Positions 24,652-35,414 are shown, numbered from the stretch's first letter. The stretch: 64,000 nt of DNA from Periplaneta americana (GCF_040183065.1 NC_091120.1:194912272-194976271); one strand, 5' to 3'. The notes: a model not told the origin generated them from the letters alone. Numbers and translations are program-made.

Positions 24652-24652
<1 letters not shown>
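23779..24652 (+). mobile_element. Helitron-like non-autonomous element, copy 2
   Basis: It shares its 5' start (TACTAATAATAAATCTGTAG), interior and 3' end (GGGTACGGCTAG) with 5383-6371. It lacks the 89-bp insertion and has a short, broken GTCT array. It carries its own small duplication of GGGGCCTTGGACA near 24256 and 24286. It is flanked on both sides by AAT repeats. Confidence 0.75.

Positions 24653-24711
<59 letters not shown>
24653..24711. repeat. (AAT)n microsatellite
   Basis: An uninterrupted AAT run immediately follows the CTAG end of the Helitron-like element. Confidence 0.93.
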
Positions 24712-25928
24712 TTCATTCTTGAATACACTCTTTTAACACTTATAGAGAGTGAATTGTAAGTAATGTCATTAATTTCAGGGGGTTATTCTTTGAGATATTT
24801 CGAACAAAAAAATTTAATACAAAATTTAATACTCGTTTTTGCTTCGTTTCCGAGATAAAAATTGTTTTATATGAAACATTTCATCGCGTGTTTTTTGGGA
24901 GAGCCATTGATTTAATTCTCAATATGCTCAGTAAATTTAAGAGGGAATTTTACTTTTGTCCTTTGAAGTTGCAGAAATTTGATCCTAACAAATGTAAAAT
25001 TGTAAAATTCCTTTGCAGAACGAAAAGTTACATTTGTTCGGATCAAATTTCTGCAACTATACTGCACGTCAATGTGAATAACTAAACTTTTGTTCTCGAT
25101 TAAAATGTTACCACTAAATCATGAATGACGTACGTGGAATAAAGGAGATGTAGCTGCAAAAACGAGGATAAAAATTAGAAATTATGGCAGGAAAAGGAGA
25201 GAACAATAATAACAAAGCACACTGTAGAACAAAAAATAGTGATGTCATAAACTTAATTTTAGTCCTTTTACTTTAGGATTGAAAGTAAGAATAAAAAGTG
25301 GAGAGAACAGCAAAGAATAAGTAAAAACTGCTTCACACTACTACCGGCTACAACGCATTACGTAAACAAACGGATCTGGCAGGTGCGCTGGGCTGTGCGA
25401 GCCAATTACATCTCGAGTTTGTTACTTAATTGAAGTGGTTAATCTCAGTCAGCGGCATAAAATATAATAAAGCCCAGCTTTTACGAGAGAAGCGCTGATT
25501 ATGAGAGTGCGGTAGAATTCCTCATTACTTTTTATGTGTTGTAACCTGGCGACCACAATCACGGCTCTGCTTTTGTGTGGAGAAGTAATTATTGTAAACA
25601 AGGGACCGCTTTCTGTGTCACAAACAAGAAAATTTGATAACGGGCAGAGGCAGAATACAAATTTTAATTGTTTAAGACATTAGAAAGAATGAGAAAATGT
25701 GTTGCATGTACGAGGGGAATGCGGAAAGTAAGAACCTGCCGAGTGCAGTGTTGCCAACCAAGGAACAAGAAATCCCTCTAAAATTCAGAGAAACCTCCTA
25801 CATTTTTTTAAATTTATACTTGGAGACACGCAATATGAAAAATTACCAAATGTGATTAAACACACAATTACAGAAAAAATATTGACACATCATGCATATT
25901 GATATGCAATAGAATAAATTTCTCAGAG
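24712..25928. other. Unassigned sequence containing one hairpin
   Basis: No gene is recognised. The only structure I see is the inverted repeat at 24969-25057. Confidence 0.4.
24969..25057. repeat. Inverted repeat with 30-bp arms
   Basis: GTTGCAGAAATTTGATC at 24969 is mirrored by GATCAAATTTCTGCAAC ending at 25057, with AACAAATGTAA matching its complement further in. The spacer is about 29 bp. It could be a MITE core or a structured RNA; no further support. Confidence 0.65.
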
Positions 25929-25930
25929 TA

Positions 25931-26126
25931 GGGGAGAGTCGGGTAGTATCGGACAGTGCGTTTTTTCATCTACCACCATATGGTAATACCTGAATGACAT
26001 GGTTACGTTTCTCTATGCGACATCACAGAAACGTAACCATGTCAATCAGGTACTATAATCGTGTGGTAGATGAAAGAAACTCACTGTCCGTTATTACCCG
26101 ATGTCCGATACTACCCGACCCTCCCC
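25931..26126. mobile_element. 196-bp foldback MITE with TA duplication
   Basis: It starts GGGGAGAGTCGGGTAGTATC and ends with the near-complement GATACTACCCGACCCTCCCC. TA flanks both sides (25929-25930 and 26127-26128). Internal arms continue the palindrome through GTAACCATGTCA and its partner GACATGGTTAC. TIRs with a TA duplication point to the Tc1/mariner superfamily. Confidence 0.82.
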
Positions 26127-26128
26127 TA

Positions 26129-26691
26129 TAATGCTGTATGTCCTTGCACTGGAAGACTATTCCTTGAGAAATTAAATTTGGATGTCGGTAAGATCCTGTA
26201 AAACTCATTCATCTTCTGTGGAGAGTTCTGTCTGTTTATGTTCATACATATAAACATTGAACTTTTAGCTCGTTGGTTTTCCACAAAATTTGGGGGAAAA
26301 ATCCCCAAGTTAGCGACACTGGCCGAATGTTACAGACGATCAAGAGTTCCGAGTAGGTCCGCGCATGAGCAGTCTATCGAAATGAATCCTGGATTGTTGT
26401 TATTGTTGATTAGAGCTGAAGAGAATAAAGCTACAAAAACTTATTGAGCATTTCATGTAATAGTTGTTTGTGTATTAAATTATTTAAAATGCTGCATACT
26501 CTTCAAGAGCGAACATAAATCATCCTTATTGATTAAATTTAGGAAATTACACAAAATAAGCTGTTTTTTTCATCCTACAATCAATTGATAATAACAAAAA
26601 TACAGGTTGCCAGGCGACGATAGAAAACAAAAGATGCGAAAACAAATGAATGAGGTGTATAAAAAATTGAATGCTCCCTTCCATATTTAAA
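26129..26691. other. Unassigned sequence
   Basis: No recognisable gene or element. Confidence 0.4.
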
Positions 26692-26762
26692 TATAAAAAT
26701 ATAAATTCGGAAAACTTATTATTTGTCTTTCTTGTGTTAAATTTTATATTACCTTGTTACAT

Positions 26763-26790
26763 GTTTCAGCCTGCTGTCGGCCATCTTCAG
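26763..26790 (-). ncRNA. Hammerhead-ribozyme-like core, Penelope copy 1, left arm
   Basis: On the minus strand the segment reads CTGAAGA, a short stem with loop, then GAAAC, fitting the hammerhead core pattern CUGANGA…stem II…GAAA. Stem II would be GGCC pairing with GGCU after one unpaired U. Penelope-like elements are known to carry minimal hammerheads in their terminal repeats. A plausible stem III and cleavage site are not clear, so activity is unproven. Confidence 0.4.
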
Positions 26791-27557
26791 AACTGGTTGT
26801 TGCTGGTCTTGGCGCCTTTTACTTGTGTTTCCTGTGGGGTGTATTTGTGTAGTGTAATGTGGAGTCAAACAGTGTGTGTGTTCTGAAATTGAGTTGTGTG
26901 TTGAGAATTTCATTTGGATGTGTTTTCGTGTGTCTGTATATTTGGCTTTTTGGTTGTATGTGTAGAATTTCCATGTCTGTGTTGATGTCTCTTAGGTGTG
27001 GTTAGCATTTGTGATGTGTTCTACATATGTGGAGGTGTTTTGTAATCTTGTTATGGCTGTGATGTGTTCTTTGTAACGTGTTTGAAATCATCTGCCTGTC
27101 CGTCCTATGTAGAAGTTGTTGCAGGTTTGTTGAGTTTGTATACGCCTGTGTGGTTGTATTTGTTTGTTTGTGTTTTTTGTGTGTTGAGATGTTTTTGTAG
27201 AGTATTATTTGTTCTGTAAGCGGTGTTGTAATTTAATTTCTTGAATGAGGTTGCAATTTTGTGTGCGTTTTTGTTTTCGTATGTTAATGTGATATATTTT
27301 TTGTGTTCTTGTGTTTGTGTTGTATTCTTATGTTTTTTGTGATTATGTTTTGTCTTTCTTATTATGTTGCCTATTATGTTGGGGTTGTATCCGTTTTCTT
27401 GTGCTATGTATTTGATTGTGTTTAGCTCTTCTTTGTAGTCATTTTGGTTCATTGGTATGTTGAGAACACACACACTGTTTGACTCCACATTACACTATAC
27501 AAACACAACCCCACAGGAAACACAAACAAAAGGCGCCAAAACCAGCAACAACCAGTT

Positions 27558-27585
27558 CTGAAGATGGCCGATAGCAGGCTGAAAC
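27558..27585 (+). ncRNA. Hammerhead-ribozyme-like core, Penelope copy 1, right arm
   Basis: This is the inverted partner of 26763-26790, with the same CTGAAGA…GAAAC core and stem II on the plus strand. One loop base differs from the left arm. Confidence 0.4.
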
Positions 27586-27906
27586 ATGTTAACAAGGTAA
27601 TATAAAATATTTAACACAAGAAAGACAAATAATACGTTTTCCGATGTGATATAGTGTTAGAAGTTGTGTAATCAAGATGTATAAAAATATAGGTATGCCA
27701 TTTGAAATTGCAAAGTGGGGTGGCTGGGGTTGGGTGTGAAATCTAAAATGCAATAAAGCCTAGTTTCAGACTTCCCCCTCAATATCTAAATAGACATGGT
27801 TTTTGTTTAAATTGAATTAAATTTAAATAATTAATTATTTAAAGTGGGAAGTTTTGAAATGAAAGACCTGTATATATTGGTGAATATTGAAATATTTCAC
27901 TTGTGT

Positions 27907-28390
27907 TTATCTTTTCAATAATATATATTATTTTAATGTACCGAAGTACATATGATATTTCCATGCAGATATTCTGCGTCATCATACGATGAAAGAGTAA
28001 TGGAACGGAGAAAAATTCTCTCCGGCGGCATGGAAATATCATATGTACTTCGGTACATTAAAATAATATATATGATATGCGTAAATCACTTCGTGATTTA
28101 AGACGGCGCTTATTCCGTCGGATCCCGGCCAACTAGTCACTCATAACGAGTGCACCTCAGCACATGTGTGGACTTCGGTCCTAGGTTCATAGACATCTAT
28201 GACGTAGTGCAGAGGGCGGCCACTAGAGGGAACCCAAGAGTTGGAACTTAAAACTGAGACGATTCTTCCGACGCCGGGGTGGAATCCGGTGTGGCTTAGT
28301 GGATAAAGCGTCAGCACGTAGAGCTGAAAACCCGGGTTCAAATCCCGGCGCCGGAGAGAATTTTTCTCCGTTCCCTTACTCTTTCAGCGT
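27907..28390. repeat. Composite repeat: palindrome plus tRNA-like unit
   Basis: An inverted repeat (27918-27965 and 28027-28073) shares ATCATATGTACTTCGGTACA and its complement. A hairpin AAATCACTTCGTGATTT follows near 28083, and a tRNA-like sequence lies at 28285-28355. The phrase GAGAGAATTTTTCTCCGTTC that follows the tRNA-like unit also occurs, reverse-complemented, at about 28003-28025. The block therefore looks like two pieces of one tRNA-headed repeat in opposite orientation. I do not know the family. Confidence 0.55.
28285..28355 (+). tRNA. tRNA-like sequence (GTA anticodon position), probably a SINE head or pseudogene
   Basis: It folds as a 71-nt cloverleaf: a 7-bp acceptor (TCCGGTG with CGCCGGA, one G-U pair), a 4-bp D stem, a 5-bp anticodon stem (TCAGC with GCTGA) with loop ACGTAGA, a 4-nt variable loop, and a 5-bp T stem (CCGGG with CCCGG) with loop TTCAAAT. 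The A box (TGGCTTAGTGG) and B box (GGTTCAAATCC) are good. The anticodon position reads GTA (Tyr), but position 33 is C instead of T and there is no intron, which is unusual for a Tyr tRNA. With the repeat context, a tRNA-derived SINE is more likely than a working gene. Confidence 0.45.
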
Positions 28391-29041
28391 TTTTAATAAT
28401 AGTTCAAGAAGCCAAACTATAAACAGAACATCCTTGGCAATTGATAACATAACTGAACTGTGGCGAATTGTATGAAATATATAATGAGAAAATATGTGTT
28501 ATCTGAATTGCACCCACTTTTTTCAAATTCTACAGTTTTTCATAGTGAGAAGATTTCGTGTAGCAGTACTGAAGCTAAGTCGAAAATCCGATCAATTAAC
28601 GAGGTTTTTCTCTTGGAAGGAACACAAGCGTTAGATTAATTCTCGGCCACAAGTTGCGAAATAATTAAAAAAGCACAACGGACATTTTTTTTACTATGTC
28701 GGCGTAACACATTCGCATAATCACTATCTGTTCACTTATTCATCCCTCAGCCATTTCCAAGTCTTGTTTAATTAAATTACGTCGGGATTACATTTCCTTT
28801 TTCACTTTTTCACCCTTTTTTTTTCTACACTCATTTCCTTTTTTTGCTTACTTAGCCAGCTACCAAACCGCCTGTATGATTTTGTGCGCTCAGCGTTCTC
28901 ATAGAAGCCCAGACCGAATAATAATGAACACACGTATTTTAAAAATCCCAGGGACATAATCGAGACTATGCTACAAATGACAGTGGAAACAAACTGACTC
29001 ACTTCTGTGCCTGTAATTGCTTCTAAATTAAAAAAAAAATG
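28391..29041. other. Unassigned sequence
   Basis: No gene or repeat is recognised. Confidence 0.4.
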
Positions 29042-29050
29042 AGTGTAATG

Positions 29051-30060
29051 TGTCTCAGTGAAACGTACAGCAGAATCCGTATAGGTCAGTTTCTGTCGGA
29101 TGCGTTTCCAATTCACTGTGGGCTAAAGCAAGGAGATGCACTATCACCTTTATTTTTTAACTCTGCTCTAGAATATGCCATTAGGAAAGTCCAGGATAAC
29201 AGCAGAAAGGGTTTGGAATTGAACGGGTTACATCAGCTTCTTCTCTATGCGGATGACGTGAATATGTTAGGAGAAAATTCACAAACGATTAGGGAAAACA
29301 CGGGAATTTTACTTGAAGCAAGTAAAGAGATAGGTTTGGAAGTAAATCCCGAAAAGACAAAGTATATGATTATGTCTCGTGACGGGAATATTGTACGAAA
29401 TAGAAATATAAAAATTGGAAATTTATCCTTTGAAGAGGTGGAAAAATTCAAATACCTGGGAGCAACAGTAACAAATATAAACGATACTCGGGAGGAAATT
29501 AAACACAGAATAAATATGGGAAATGCCTCTTATTATTCGGTTGAGAAGCTTTTATCATCCAGTCTGTTGTCAAGAAATCTGAAAGTTAGAATTTATAAAA
29601 CAGTTATTTTTACCGGTCCTTATGGTTGTGAAACTTGAACTCTCACTTCGAGAGAGGAACATAGGTTAAGGGTGTTTGAAAACAAGGTGCTTAGAAAAAT
29701 ATTTGGGACTAAGAGGGATGAAGTTACAGGAGAATGGAGGAAGTTACACAACGCAGAACTGCACGCATTATATTCTTCACCTGATATAATTAGGAACATT
29801 AAATCCAGACGTTTGAGATAGGTAGGGCATGTAGCACGTATGGGCAAATCCAGAAATGCATATAGAGTGTTAGTTGGGAGGCCGGAGGGAAAAAGCCTTT
29901 GGGGAGACCGAGACGAAGATGGGAGGATAATATTAAATGGATTTGAGGGAGGTGGGATATGATGATAGAGACTGGATTAATCTTGCTCACGATAGGGACC
30001 AATGGCGGACTTATGTGAGGGCGGCAATGAACCTCTGGGTTCCTTAAAAGTAAGTAAGTA
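29051..30060 (+). mobile_element. RTE-clade-like non-LTR retrotransposon, 5'-truncated
   Basis: The 9-bp duplication AGTGTAATG (29042-29050 and 30061-30069) bounds the copy. The frame reads [15 protein letters not shown], then the catalytic YADDVNML, then [15 protein letters not shown] and [18 protein letters not shown], to a TGA near 29636 where other copies have W in GCETWTLT. A second W-to-stop lies near 29820 and a frameshift near 29895. The last codons still give the C-terminal segment seen elsewhere. The 3' tail is (AAGT)n at 30050-30060. The reverse transcriptase palm is present but the endonuclease and the start are missing. Confidence 0.88.
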
Positions 30061-30069
30061 AGTGTAATG

Positions 30070-30430
30070 AAAGCGACATCTTCATTTCATTACACATTTT
30101 ATGCTTCCCAAAACAATTTAGTTCATGTTTTCAATTATATTTTTGCCTATATTACGTTTCGTACCACATATTTACATTAAAATATATTTCTGTTTATAAC
30201 GCATCCGACCTGAAAGCTCTTTCTGATTGTCGACTGGTTTTGATAGGAATGTGATATTTAGCTAGAGGTGCTCCATGAGATTATCTGATATTCGACTTGA
30301 GGTTGTGGAAAAGTTCGAGGAAAATCCAATAGAAAGCCGTATTAAGTTTCTATAATTTAGATTTAGTATTGTTTGCCAATATGTCCCAGACAAACTTTCT
30401 GAAATAAATTTGTATTAAAACATATTATAT
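30070..30430. other. Unassigned sequence
   Basis: No gene or repeat is recognised. Confidence 0.4.
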
Positions 30431-30500
30431 TGTTGTCCTCAGCGGATACTGCACTAGCCTTTGGATCCTGGGTTCGAGGGTTCAAATCCCGCTCGAATTG
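30431..30500 (+). repeat. tRNA-like fragment (possible SINE head)
   Basis: A B-box-like GGTTCAAATCCCG at about 30479 follows an A-box-like region in CAGCGGATACTGCACTAGC. No good cloverleaf forms, and the downstream part is interrupted by the SINE at 30508. Confidence 0.35.
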
Positions 30501-30507
30501 TTTAGAT

Positions 30508-30762
30508 TTTTTATTTTTTTATTTTAGTTGGTTATTTAACGACGCGGTATCAACTACTAGGTTATTTAGCGTCGATGAGATTGGTGATAGGGAGATGATA
30601 TTTGGCGATATGACACCGAGGATTCGCTATAGATTACCTGGTTGAGGAAAACCTCGGAAAAAACCTAACCAGGTAATCAGCCCAAGCAGGAATCGAACCC
30701 GCGCCTGAACGCAACTTCAGACCGGCAGCAAGCGCCTTAACCGACTGAGCCACGCCGGTGGC
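30508..30762 (-). mobile_element. tRNA-derived SINE, complete, minus orientation
   Basis: The duplication TGTTTAGAT flanks it at 30499-30507 and 30763-30771. On the minus strand the head has an A box (GGCTCAGTCGGTTAAGGCGC) and B box (GGTTCGATTCCTG). The body follows with CTGATTACCTGGTTAGG and GCGAATCCTCGG, then the conserved 3' part ACGCTAAATAACCTAGTAG and GCGTCGTTAAATAACC and an A/T-rich tail. It depends on a partner retroelement for movement. Related copies lie at 35842-36081 and 61499-61754. Confidence 0.88.
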
Positions 30763-30879
30763 TGTTTAGATGTTAAAATGCAATGAAACTCTTAGCAAGT
30801 CTTCCTCCGAGAGCAGATCAAAGCAGAGAGGTCCTTGTCCTACATTTACTGCGCGTGAAATAACATTGATTTTGGCTAA

Positions 30880-31075
30880 TGTATGAGACCGGTGCCCACC
30901 CAGCATCGTGATAAATTTGGAGAGTTACAATATGTAGCGAAATCGGTTTCACGAACGAGCTCTAATGGCTGTGGCCATCATTGTGCTCACCATATGATAC
31001 TCCCGTACTGGTTGGAAGATCGTCCATATCTGCTGAGGCATGTGGACGTGAAATCAGTAGTCGGTGATTGACCTT
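30880..31075 (+). mobile_element. Diverged fragment of the class II tRNA SINE
   Basis: It matches, on the plus strand, the body of the SINE units at 31836-33785 (which lie on the minus strand): shared words include GACCGGTGC, GATCGTCCA and a TGTGGACGTGAAATCAG ending. The tRNA head is missing. It is much older than the units of the array. Confidence 0.65.
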
Positions 31076-31227
31076 GGTTCTGTATGGGTTATCGTGCTCA
31101 GAATTATAATTATTAAGATACCATTTCTGTGATAGACAACACCAGGTGAAATCAGACATTTCTCCTCCATGTTGAATTTCAAAGCCGAATAAACTTCGCA
31201 GTTGCAAACGTCGTTAAATAAAATATT

Positions 31228-31432
31228 ATTATTACTACTACTACTACGTGTATTAATTTCACCACTACAACTACCACTACCGGCCTTTGCCACTACCACC
31301 ACTGCCACTACACTATCATAATAACTACTACCATCACTACCACTATCACTACCACCCCTCTACCACTACCAACACTGCCAACACACTATCAACTACTACC
31401 ACCACCACTACCCCTATCACTACCACCAAATG
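31228..31432. repeat. (CCACTA)-type degenerate microsatellite
   Basis: The stretch is dominated by ACTACCACTACCA variants with interruptions. Confidence 0.85.
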
Positions 31433-31439
31433 AGTTTAT

Positions 31440-31788
31440 TATCACACCCTTTTTATTGTGCATTTTATTTAAATTTTCGTATTTATTTTTCTTTTTTATT
31501 ATTCTATTTACTCCATTTGTTGCATTCTTCCTTAGGTTTTCTCTGTTAACTATTTGTACTAATTGAGTTGCTTTTACTATATTCCAATGTATTTTACTTT
31601 TTTTTTTCTATTATGGTATTATTTTCATGCTGTTTAGTGTCGATTTTGTTATGCTGTTATATTTTGTAATGTTGGTATTCTGTTCTTTAACTTTTTGTTA
31701 AATTTTAACTGCTTGTATACTTTGTGGCCTGGTAGAGTGTAAGAGAAGGCCCTATGGCCTTAACTCTGCCAGTATAAATAAATAAAAA

Positions 31789-31790
<2 letters not shown>
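31440..31790 (+). mobile_element. CR1/L2-like retrotransposon 3' UTR and tail with hairpin
   Basis: The stretch ends with the family hairpin: GAAGGCCCTATGGCCTT lies between AGAGTGTAAGA and AACTCTGCCAG, followed by TATAAATAAATAAA. It is the same arrangement as the copy at 36296-37310 in the other orientation, where the upstream part is coding. Here only non-coding T-rich sequence precedes it, and the left limit is a guess. Confidence 0.6.

Positions 31791-31835
<45 letters not shown>
31791..31835. repeat. (ATT)n microsatellite
   Basis: It grows out of the A/T tail of the preceding retroelement and leads into the SINE array. Confidence 0.93.
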
Positions 31836-31836
<1 letters not shown>

Positions 31837-32176
31837 TTCGTGGCGCTACAGCCTATGAAGGGCCTAGACTGACTAGCCGGCTGCTGGTCTCACGTCCACA
31901 TGTCGAAGCAGAGGTGGACGATCATCCAACCAGAATGGAGGTATCGTGTGGTTAGCACGATGATCCTCCCAGCCGTTATACCTGGCTTTCGCAACCGAAT
32001 TTCGCTACCTATCGTAGCTCCCCAAATGGATTACGATGCTGGGTGGGCACCGGTCCCATATACTGGCCGAAATATCATGAGAAAATTTCTTCCCCCATGA
32101 GGACTCGAACCAGCGCGCATTCCGTAACGCGAGTCCTAGGCAGGATGCCTTAGACCACGACGCCACGGCGTGGGAC

Positions 32177-32177
<1 letters not shown>
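31836..32177 (-). mobile_element. Class II tRNA-derived SINE, array unit 1
   Basis: Read on the minus strand, the unit begins with GGCGTCGTGGTCTAAGGCAT (A box), a long variable-arm-like stretch, and a B box GGTTCGAGTCCTC, then the body ACCGGTGCCCACCCAGC and ends GTAGCGCCACGAAG. TGGTCTAAGGC and the long variable arm point to a Leu/Ser-type (class II) tRNA parent. The unit is followed by (ATT)n and then by four more units in the same orientation. Confidence 0.85.
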
Positions 32178-32224
<47 letters not shown>

Positions 32225-32226
<2 letters not shown>

Positions 32227-32557
32227 TGTGGCACTACAGCCCGGTGAAGGACCTAGACCGACCAGCCGGCTGCTGGTCTCACGCCTACATGTCGAAGCAG
32301 AGGTGGACGATCATCCAACCAGAATGGAGATATCGTGTGGTTAGCATGATAATCCTCCCAGCCGTTATAGCTGGCTTTCGCAAACAGATTTCGATACCTA
32401 TCGTAGCTCCCCAAATGCATCACGATGCAGGGTGTGCACCGGTCCCATATACTGGCCGAAATTTCATGAGAAAATTTCTTCCCCCATGAGGACTCGAACC
32501 AGCGCGCATTCCGTAACGCGAGTCCTAGGCAGGATGCCTTAGACCACGACGCCGGAC
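32225..32557 (-). mobile_element. Class II tRNA-derived SINE, array unit 2
   Basis: Same structure as unit 1, with a shorter 5' head: ACGCC then GGACT replaces the longer ACGCCACGGCGTGGGACC. The body shares the variants ATAATCCTCC and CAAACAGATTTCG with unit 5, which suggests those two are closest. It is followed by about 86 bp of imperfect ATT repeat. Confidence 0.85.
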
Positions 32558-32591
32558 TATTATTATTATTATTATTATTATTACATTATTA

Positions 32592-32641
<50 letters not shown>

Positions 32642-32643
32642 AT

Positions 32644-32984
32644 TCTGTGGCACTACAGCCCGGTGAAGGACCTAGACCGACCAGCCGGCTGCTGGCCTCA
32701 CGCCTACATGTCGAAGCAGAGGTGGACGATCATCCAACCAGAATGGAAGTACCGTGTGGTTAGCACGATGATCCTCCCAGCCGTTATACCTGGGTTTCGC
32801 AACCGAATTTCGTTACCTATCGTAGCTCCCCAAGTGGATCACGATGCTGGGTGTGCACCGGTCCCATACACTGGCCGAATTTTCATGAGAAAATTTCTTC
32901 CCACATGAGGACTCGAACCAGCGCGCATTCCGTAACGCGAGTCCTAGGCAGGATGCCTTAGACCACGACGTCACGGCGTGGGAC

Positions 32985-32985
<1 letters not shown>
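32644..32985 (-). mobile_element. Class II tRNA-derived SINE, array unit 3
   Basis: Full-length unit with the head ACGTCACGGCGTGGGACC in plus-strand reading. Variants GAAGTACCGTGTGG and CAACCGAATTTCG group it with unit 1. Confidence 0.85.
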
Positions 32986-33035
<50 letters not shown>

Positions 33036-33037
<2 letters not shown>

Positions 33038-33377
33038 TCCGTGGCACTACAGCCCGGTGAAGGACCTAGACTGACCAGCCGGCTGCTGGTCTCACGTCCA
33101 CATGTCGAAGCAGAGGTGGACGATCATCCAACCAGAATGGAGGTATCGTGTGGTTAGCACGATGATCCTCCCAGCCGTTATACCTGGCTTTCGCAAATGA
33201 ATTTCGCTACCTGTCGTAGCTCCCCAAATGGATTACGATGCTGGGTGGGCACCGGTCCCATATACTGGCCGAAATTTCATGAGAAAATTTCTTCCCCCAT
33301 GAGGACTCGAACCAGCGCGCATTCCGTAACGCGAGTCCTAGGCAGGATGCCTTAGACCACGACGCCACGGCGTGGGA

Positions 33378-33379
<2 letters not shown>
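33036..33379 (-). mobile_element. Class II tRNA-derived SINE, array unit 4
   Basis: Full-length unit very close to unit 1 (both have GGATTACGATGCTGGGTGGG in plus-strand reading). Flanked on both sides by ATT repeats. Confidence 0.85.
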
Positions 33380-33442
<63 letters not shown>

Positions 33443-33443
33443 A

Positions 33444-33785
33444 TTCTGTGGCACTACAGCCCGGTGAAGGACCTAGACCGACCAGCCGGCTGCTGGCCTC
33501 ACGCCCACATGCCGAAGCAGAGGTGGACGATCATCCAACCAGAATGGAGATATCGTGTGGTTAGCATGATAATCATCCCAGCCGTTATAGCTGGCTTTCG
33601 CAAACAGATTTCGATACCTATCGTAGCTCCCCAAGTGGATCACGATGCTGGGTGTGCACCGGTCCCATACACTGGCCGAATTTTCATGAGAAAATTTCTT
33701 CCCCCATGAGGATTCGAACCAGCGAGCATTCCGTAACACGAGTCTTGGGCAGGATGCCTTAGACCACGACGTCACGGTGCGGGAC
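33444..33785 (-). mobile_element. Class II tRNA-derived SINE, array unit 5
   Basis: The last unit, with a mixture of variants: ATAATCATCCCAGCC like unit 2, and CCAAGTGGATCACGATG like unit 3. The B box reads GGTTCGAATCCTC. An open minus-strand frame through it (33775-33473) is a by-product of the repeat. Confidence 0.85.
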
Positions 33786-33834
<49 letters not shown>

Positions 33835-34551
33835 ATTACCACTACCACTACTACGACAACATTATCACCACCACTACTACTACCATCTTTACTACCACTA
33901 CTTAAAAAATATGTCACGTATACTTTTTATGACGTAGTTTCATAAATATTTAGCTTGGCTGCCATCTGTCGCACAGTAAAATAAAACACCATATTTTGCC
34001 ACAAATTAATTTTGTATTATCATGTATCAGTTCATTTCATAAAATATGTCCAGACTGGACTACAAATTGAAATCCCACGTTTTTTTTAATATTTAATTAC
34101 TTTCGTTGCAATGCATGCGAAGTTTTTGCTAATAAATCTTGCACGCAGATGTTGTTCCCGCAACTCGATACGTTATGCAATACGCATTGCAACATGGATA
34201 TCGTCTTTATTGGTGCGTCCGCTGCGGTTAATTCATTGCTGCGTGAATATCGGCCCAGAATCCGCTTGAGTGGGTATTGGGCTCACCTGGAGCCACGCTC
34301 GACCGCCATTACGCCCCCCCCCCCCACCATCGCGTCTTGACCATTTTGTCTTCCATGGCCTCAGGAATGCGGCCTCCTCTATTAAATATCCGTAGGATGA
34401 GAGGGGAGGCAGAAATCTCCCTCCGTCATCATGAATTCTTGCTGTTGAAATGAACGCATTTCTTGCTACCCTCTGTTTAAAGAGGACGTGATACCCTGTC
34501 TTAAACACGTGTCGAGAAACGTACTTATAAGAATAGATCACGACCTAAAAT
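33786..34551. other. ATT repeat, then unassigned sequence
   Basis: An ATT run ends near 33830 and passes into ACTACCACTACC repeats to about 33900. The remainder, with a run of 13 C near 34314, shows no gene or element. Confidence 0.45.
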
Positions 34552-34583
34552 ATAATAATAATAATAACAATAATAATAATAAT
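34552..34583. repeat. (AAT)n microsatellite at an RTE tail
   Basis: A short AAT/AAC run abuts the ACTTACTTACT tail of the next RTE copy. Confidence 0.9.
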
Positions 34584-35362
34584 ACTTACTTACTGGCTTT
34601 TAAGGAACCCGGAGGTTCATTGCCGCCCTCACATAAGCCCGCCATTGGTCCCTATCCTGAACAAGATTAATCCAGTCTCTACCATCATATCCCACCTCCC
34701 TCAAATCCATTTTAATATTATCTTCCCACCTACGTCTCGGCCTCCCCAAAGGTCTCCTTCCCTCCGGCCTCCCAACTAACACTCTATATGAATTTCTGGA
34801 TTCGCCCATACGTGCTACATGTCCTGCCCATCTCAAACGTCTCGATTTTATGTTCTTAATTATGTCAGGTGAAGAATACAATGCGTGCAGCTCTGCGTTG
34901 TGTAACTTTCTCCATTCTCCTGTAACTTCATCCCTCTTAGCCCCAAATATTTTACTAAGAACCTTATTCTCAAACACCCTTAACCTATGTTCCTCTCTCA
35001 AAGTGAGAGTCCAAGCAGAACAACCGGTAATATAACTGTTTTATAAATTCTAACTTTCAGATTTTTTGACAGCAGACTGGATCATAAAAGCTTCTCAACC
35101 GAATAATAACACGCATTTCTCATATTCATTCGCGTTTAATTTTCTCCCGAGTGTCATTTATATTTGTTACTGTTGCTCCAAGATATTTGAACTTTTCCAC
35201 CTCTTCGAAAGATAAATCTCCAATTTTTATAGTTCCATTTCGTACAATATTCTGGTCACGAGACATAATCATATACTTGGTCTTTTCGGGATTTACTTTC
35301 AACCCTATCGCTTTACTTGCTTCAACTAGAATTTCCGCGTTTTCCCTAATCTTTTGTGGATT

Positions 35363-35363
<1 letters not shown>
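34584..35363 (-). mobile_element. RTE-clade-like non-LTR retrotransposon, 5'-truncated
   Basis: The minus strand from 35363 reads the [10 protein letters not shown] and [14 protein letters not shown] regions with substitutions, then loses about a dozen bases where other copies encode VLYGCETW. It continues in a clean frame (35001-34600) with LRVFENKVLSKIFGAKRDEV, RLRWAGHVARMGESRNSYRV and a final LRVP. The tail is (TTAC)n at 34584-34595. It ends upstream inside an AAT repeat. It is inactive. Confidence 0.85.

Positions 35364-35414
<51 letters not shown>

Larger units (their letters stand above)
26704..27679 (-). mobile_element. Penelope-like element with inverted terminal repeats and GIY-YIG remnant
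   Basis: It is flanked by the 12-bp duplication TATAAAAATATA (26692-26703 and 27680-27691). The arms at about 26715-26890 and 27466-27645 are inverted copies. On the minus strand a frame from 27488 reads NDYKEELNTIKYIAQENGYN and later KYNHTGVYKL. After a one-base shift it continues CNNFYIGRTGR and RYKEHITAI. GVYKL followed by FYIGRTGR is the GIY-YIG endonuclease signature that ends the protein of endonuclease-bearing Penelope-like elements. The reverse transcriptase part is missing and at least three stops or shifts are present, so this is a dead copy. Inverted terminal repeats are a known Penelope arrangement. Confidence 0.85.

Noticed and set aside
33473..33775. 100-codon minus-strand open frame
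   Set aside because: It lies entirely within SINE unit 5 and the same frame is broken in sister units.
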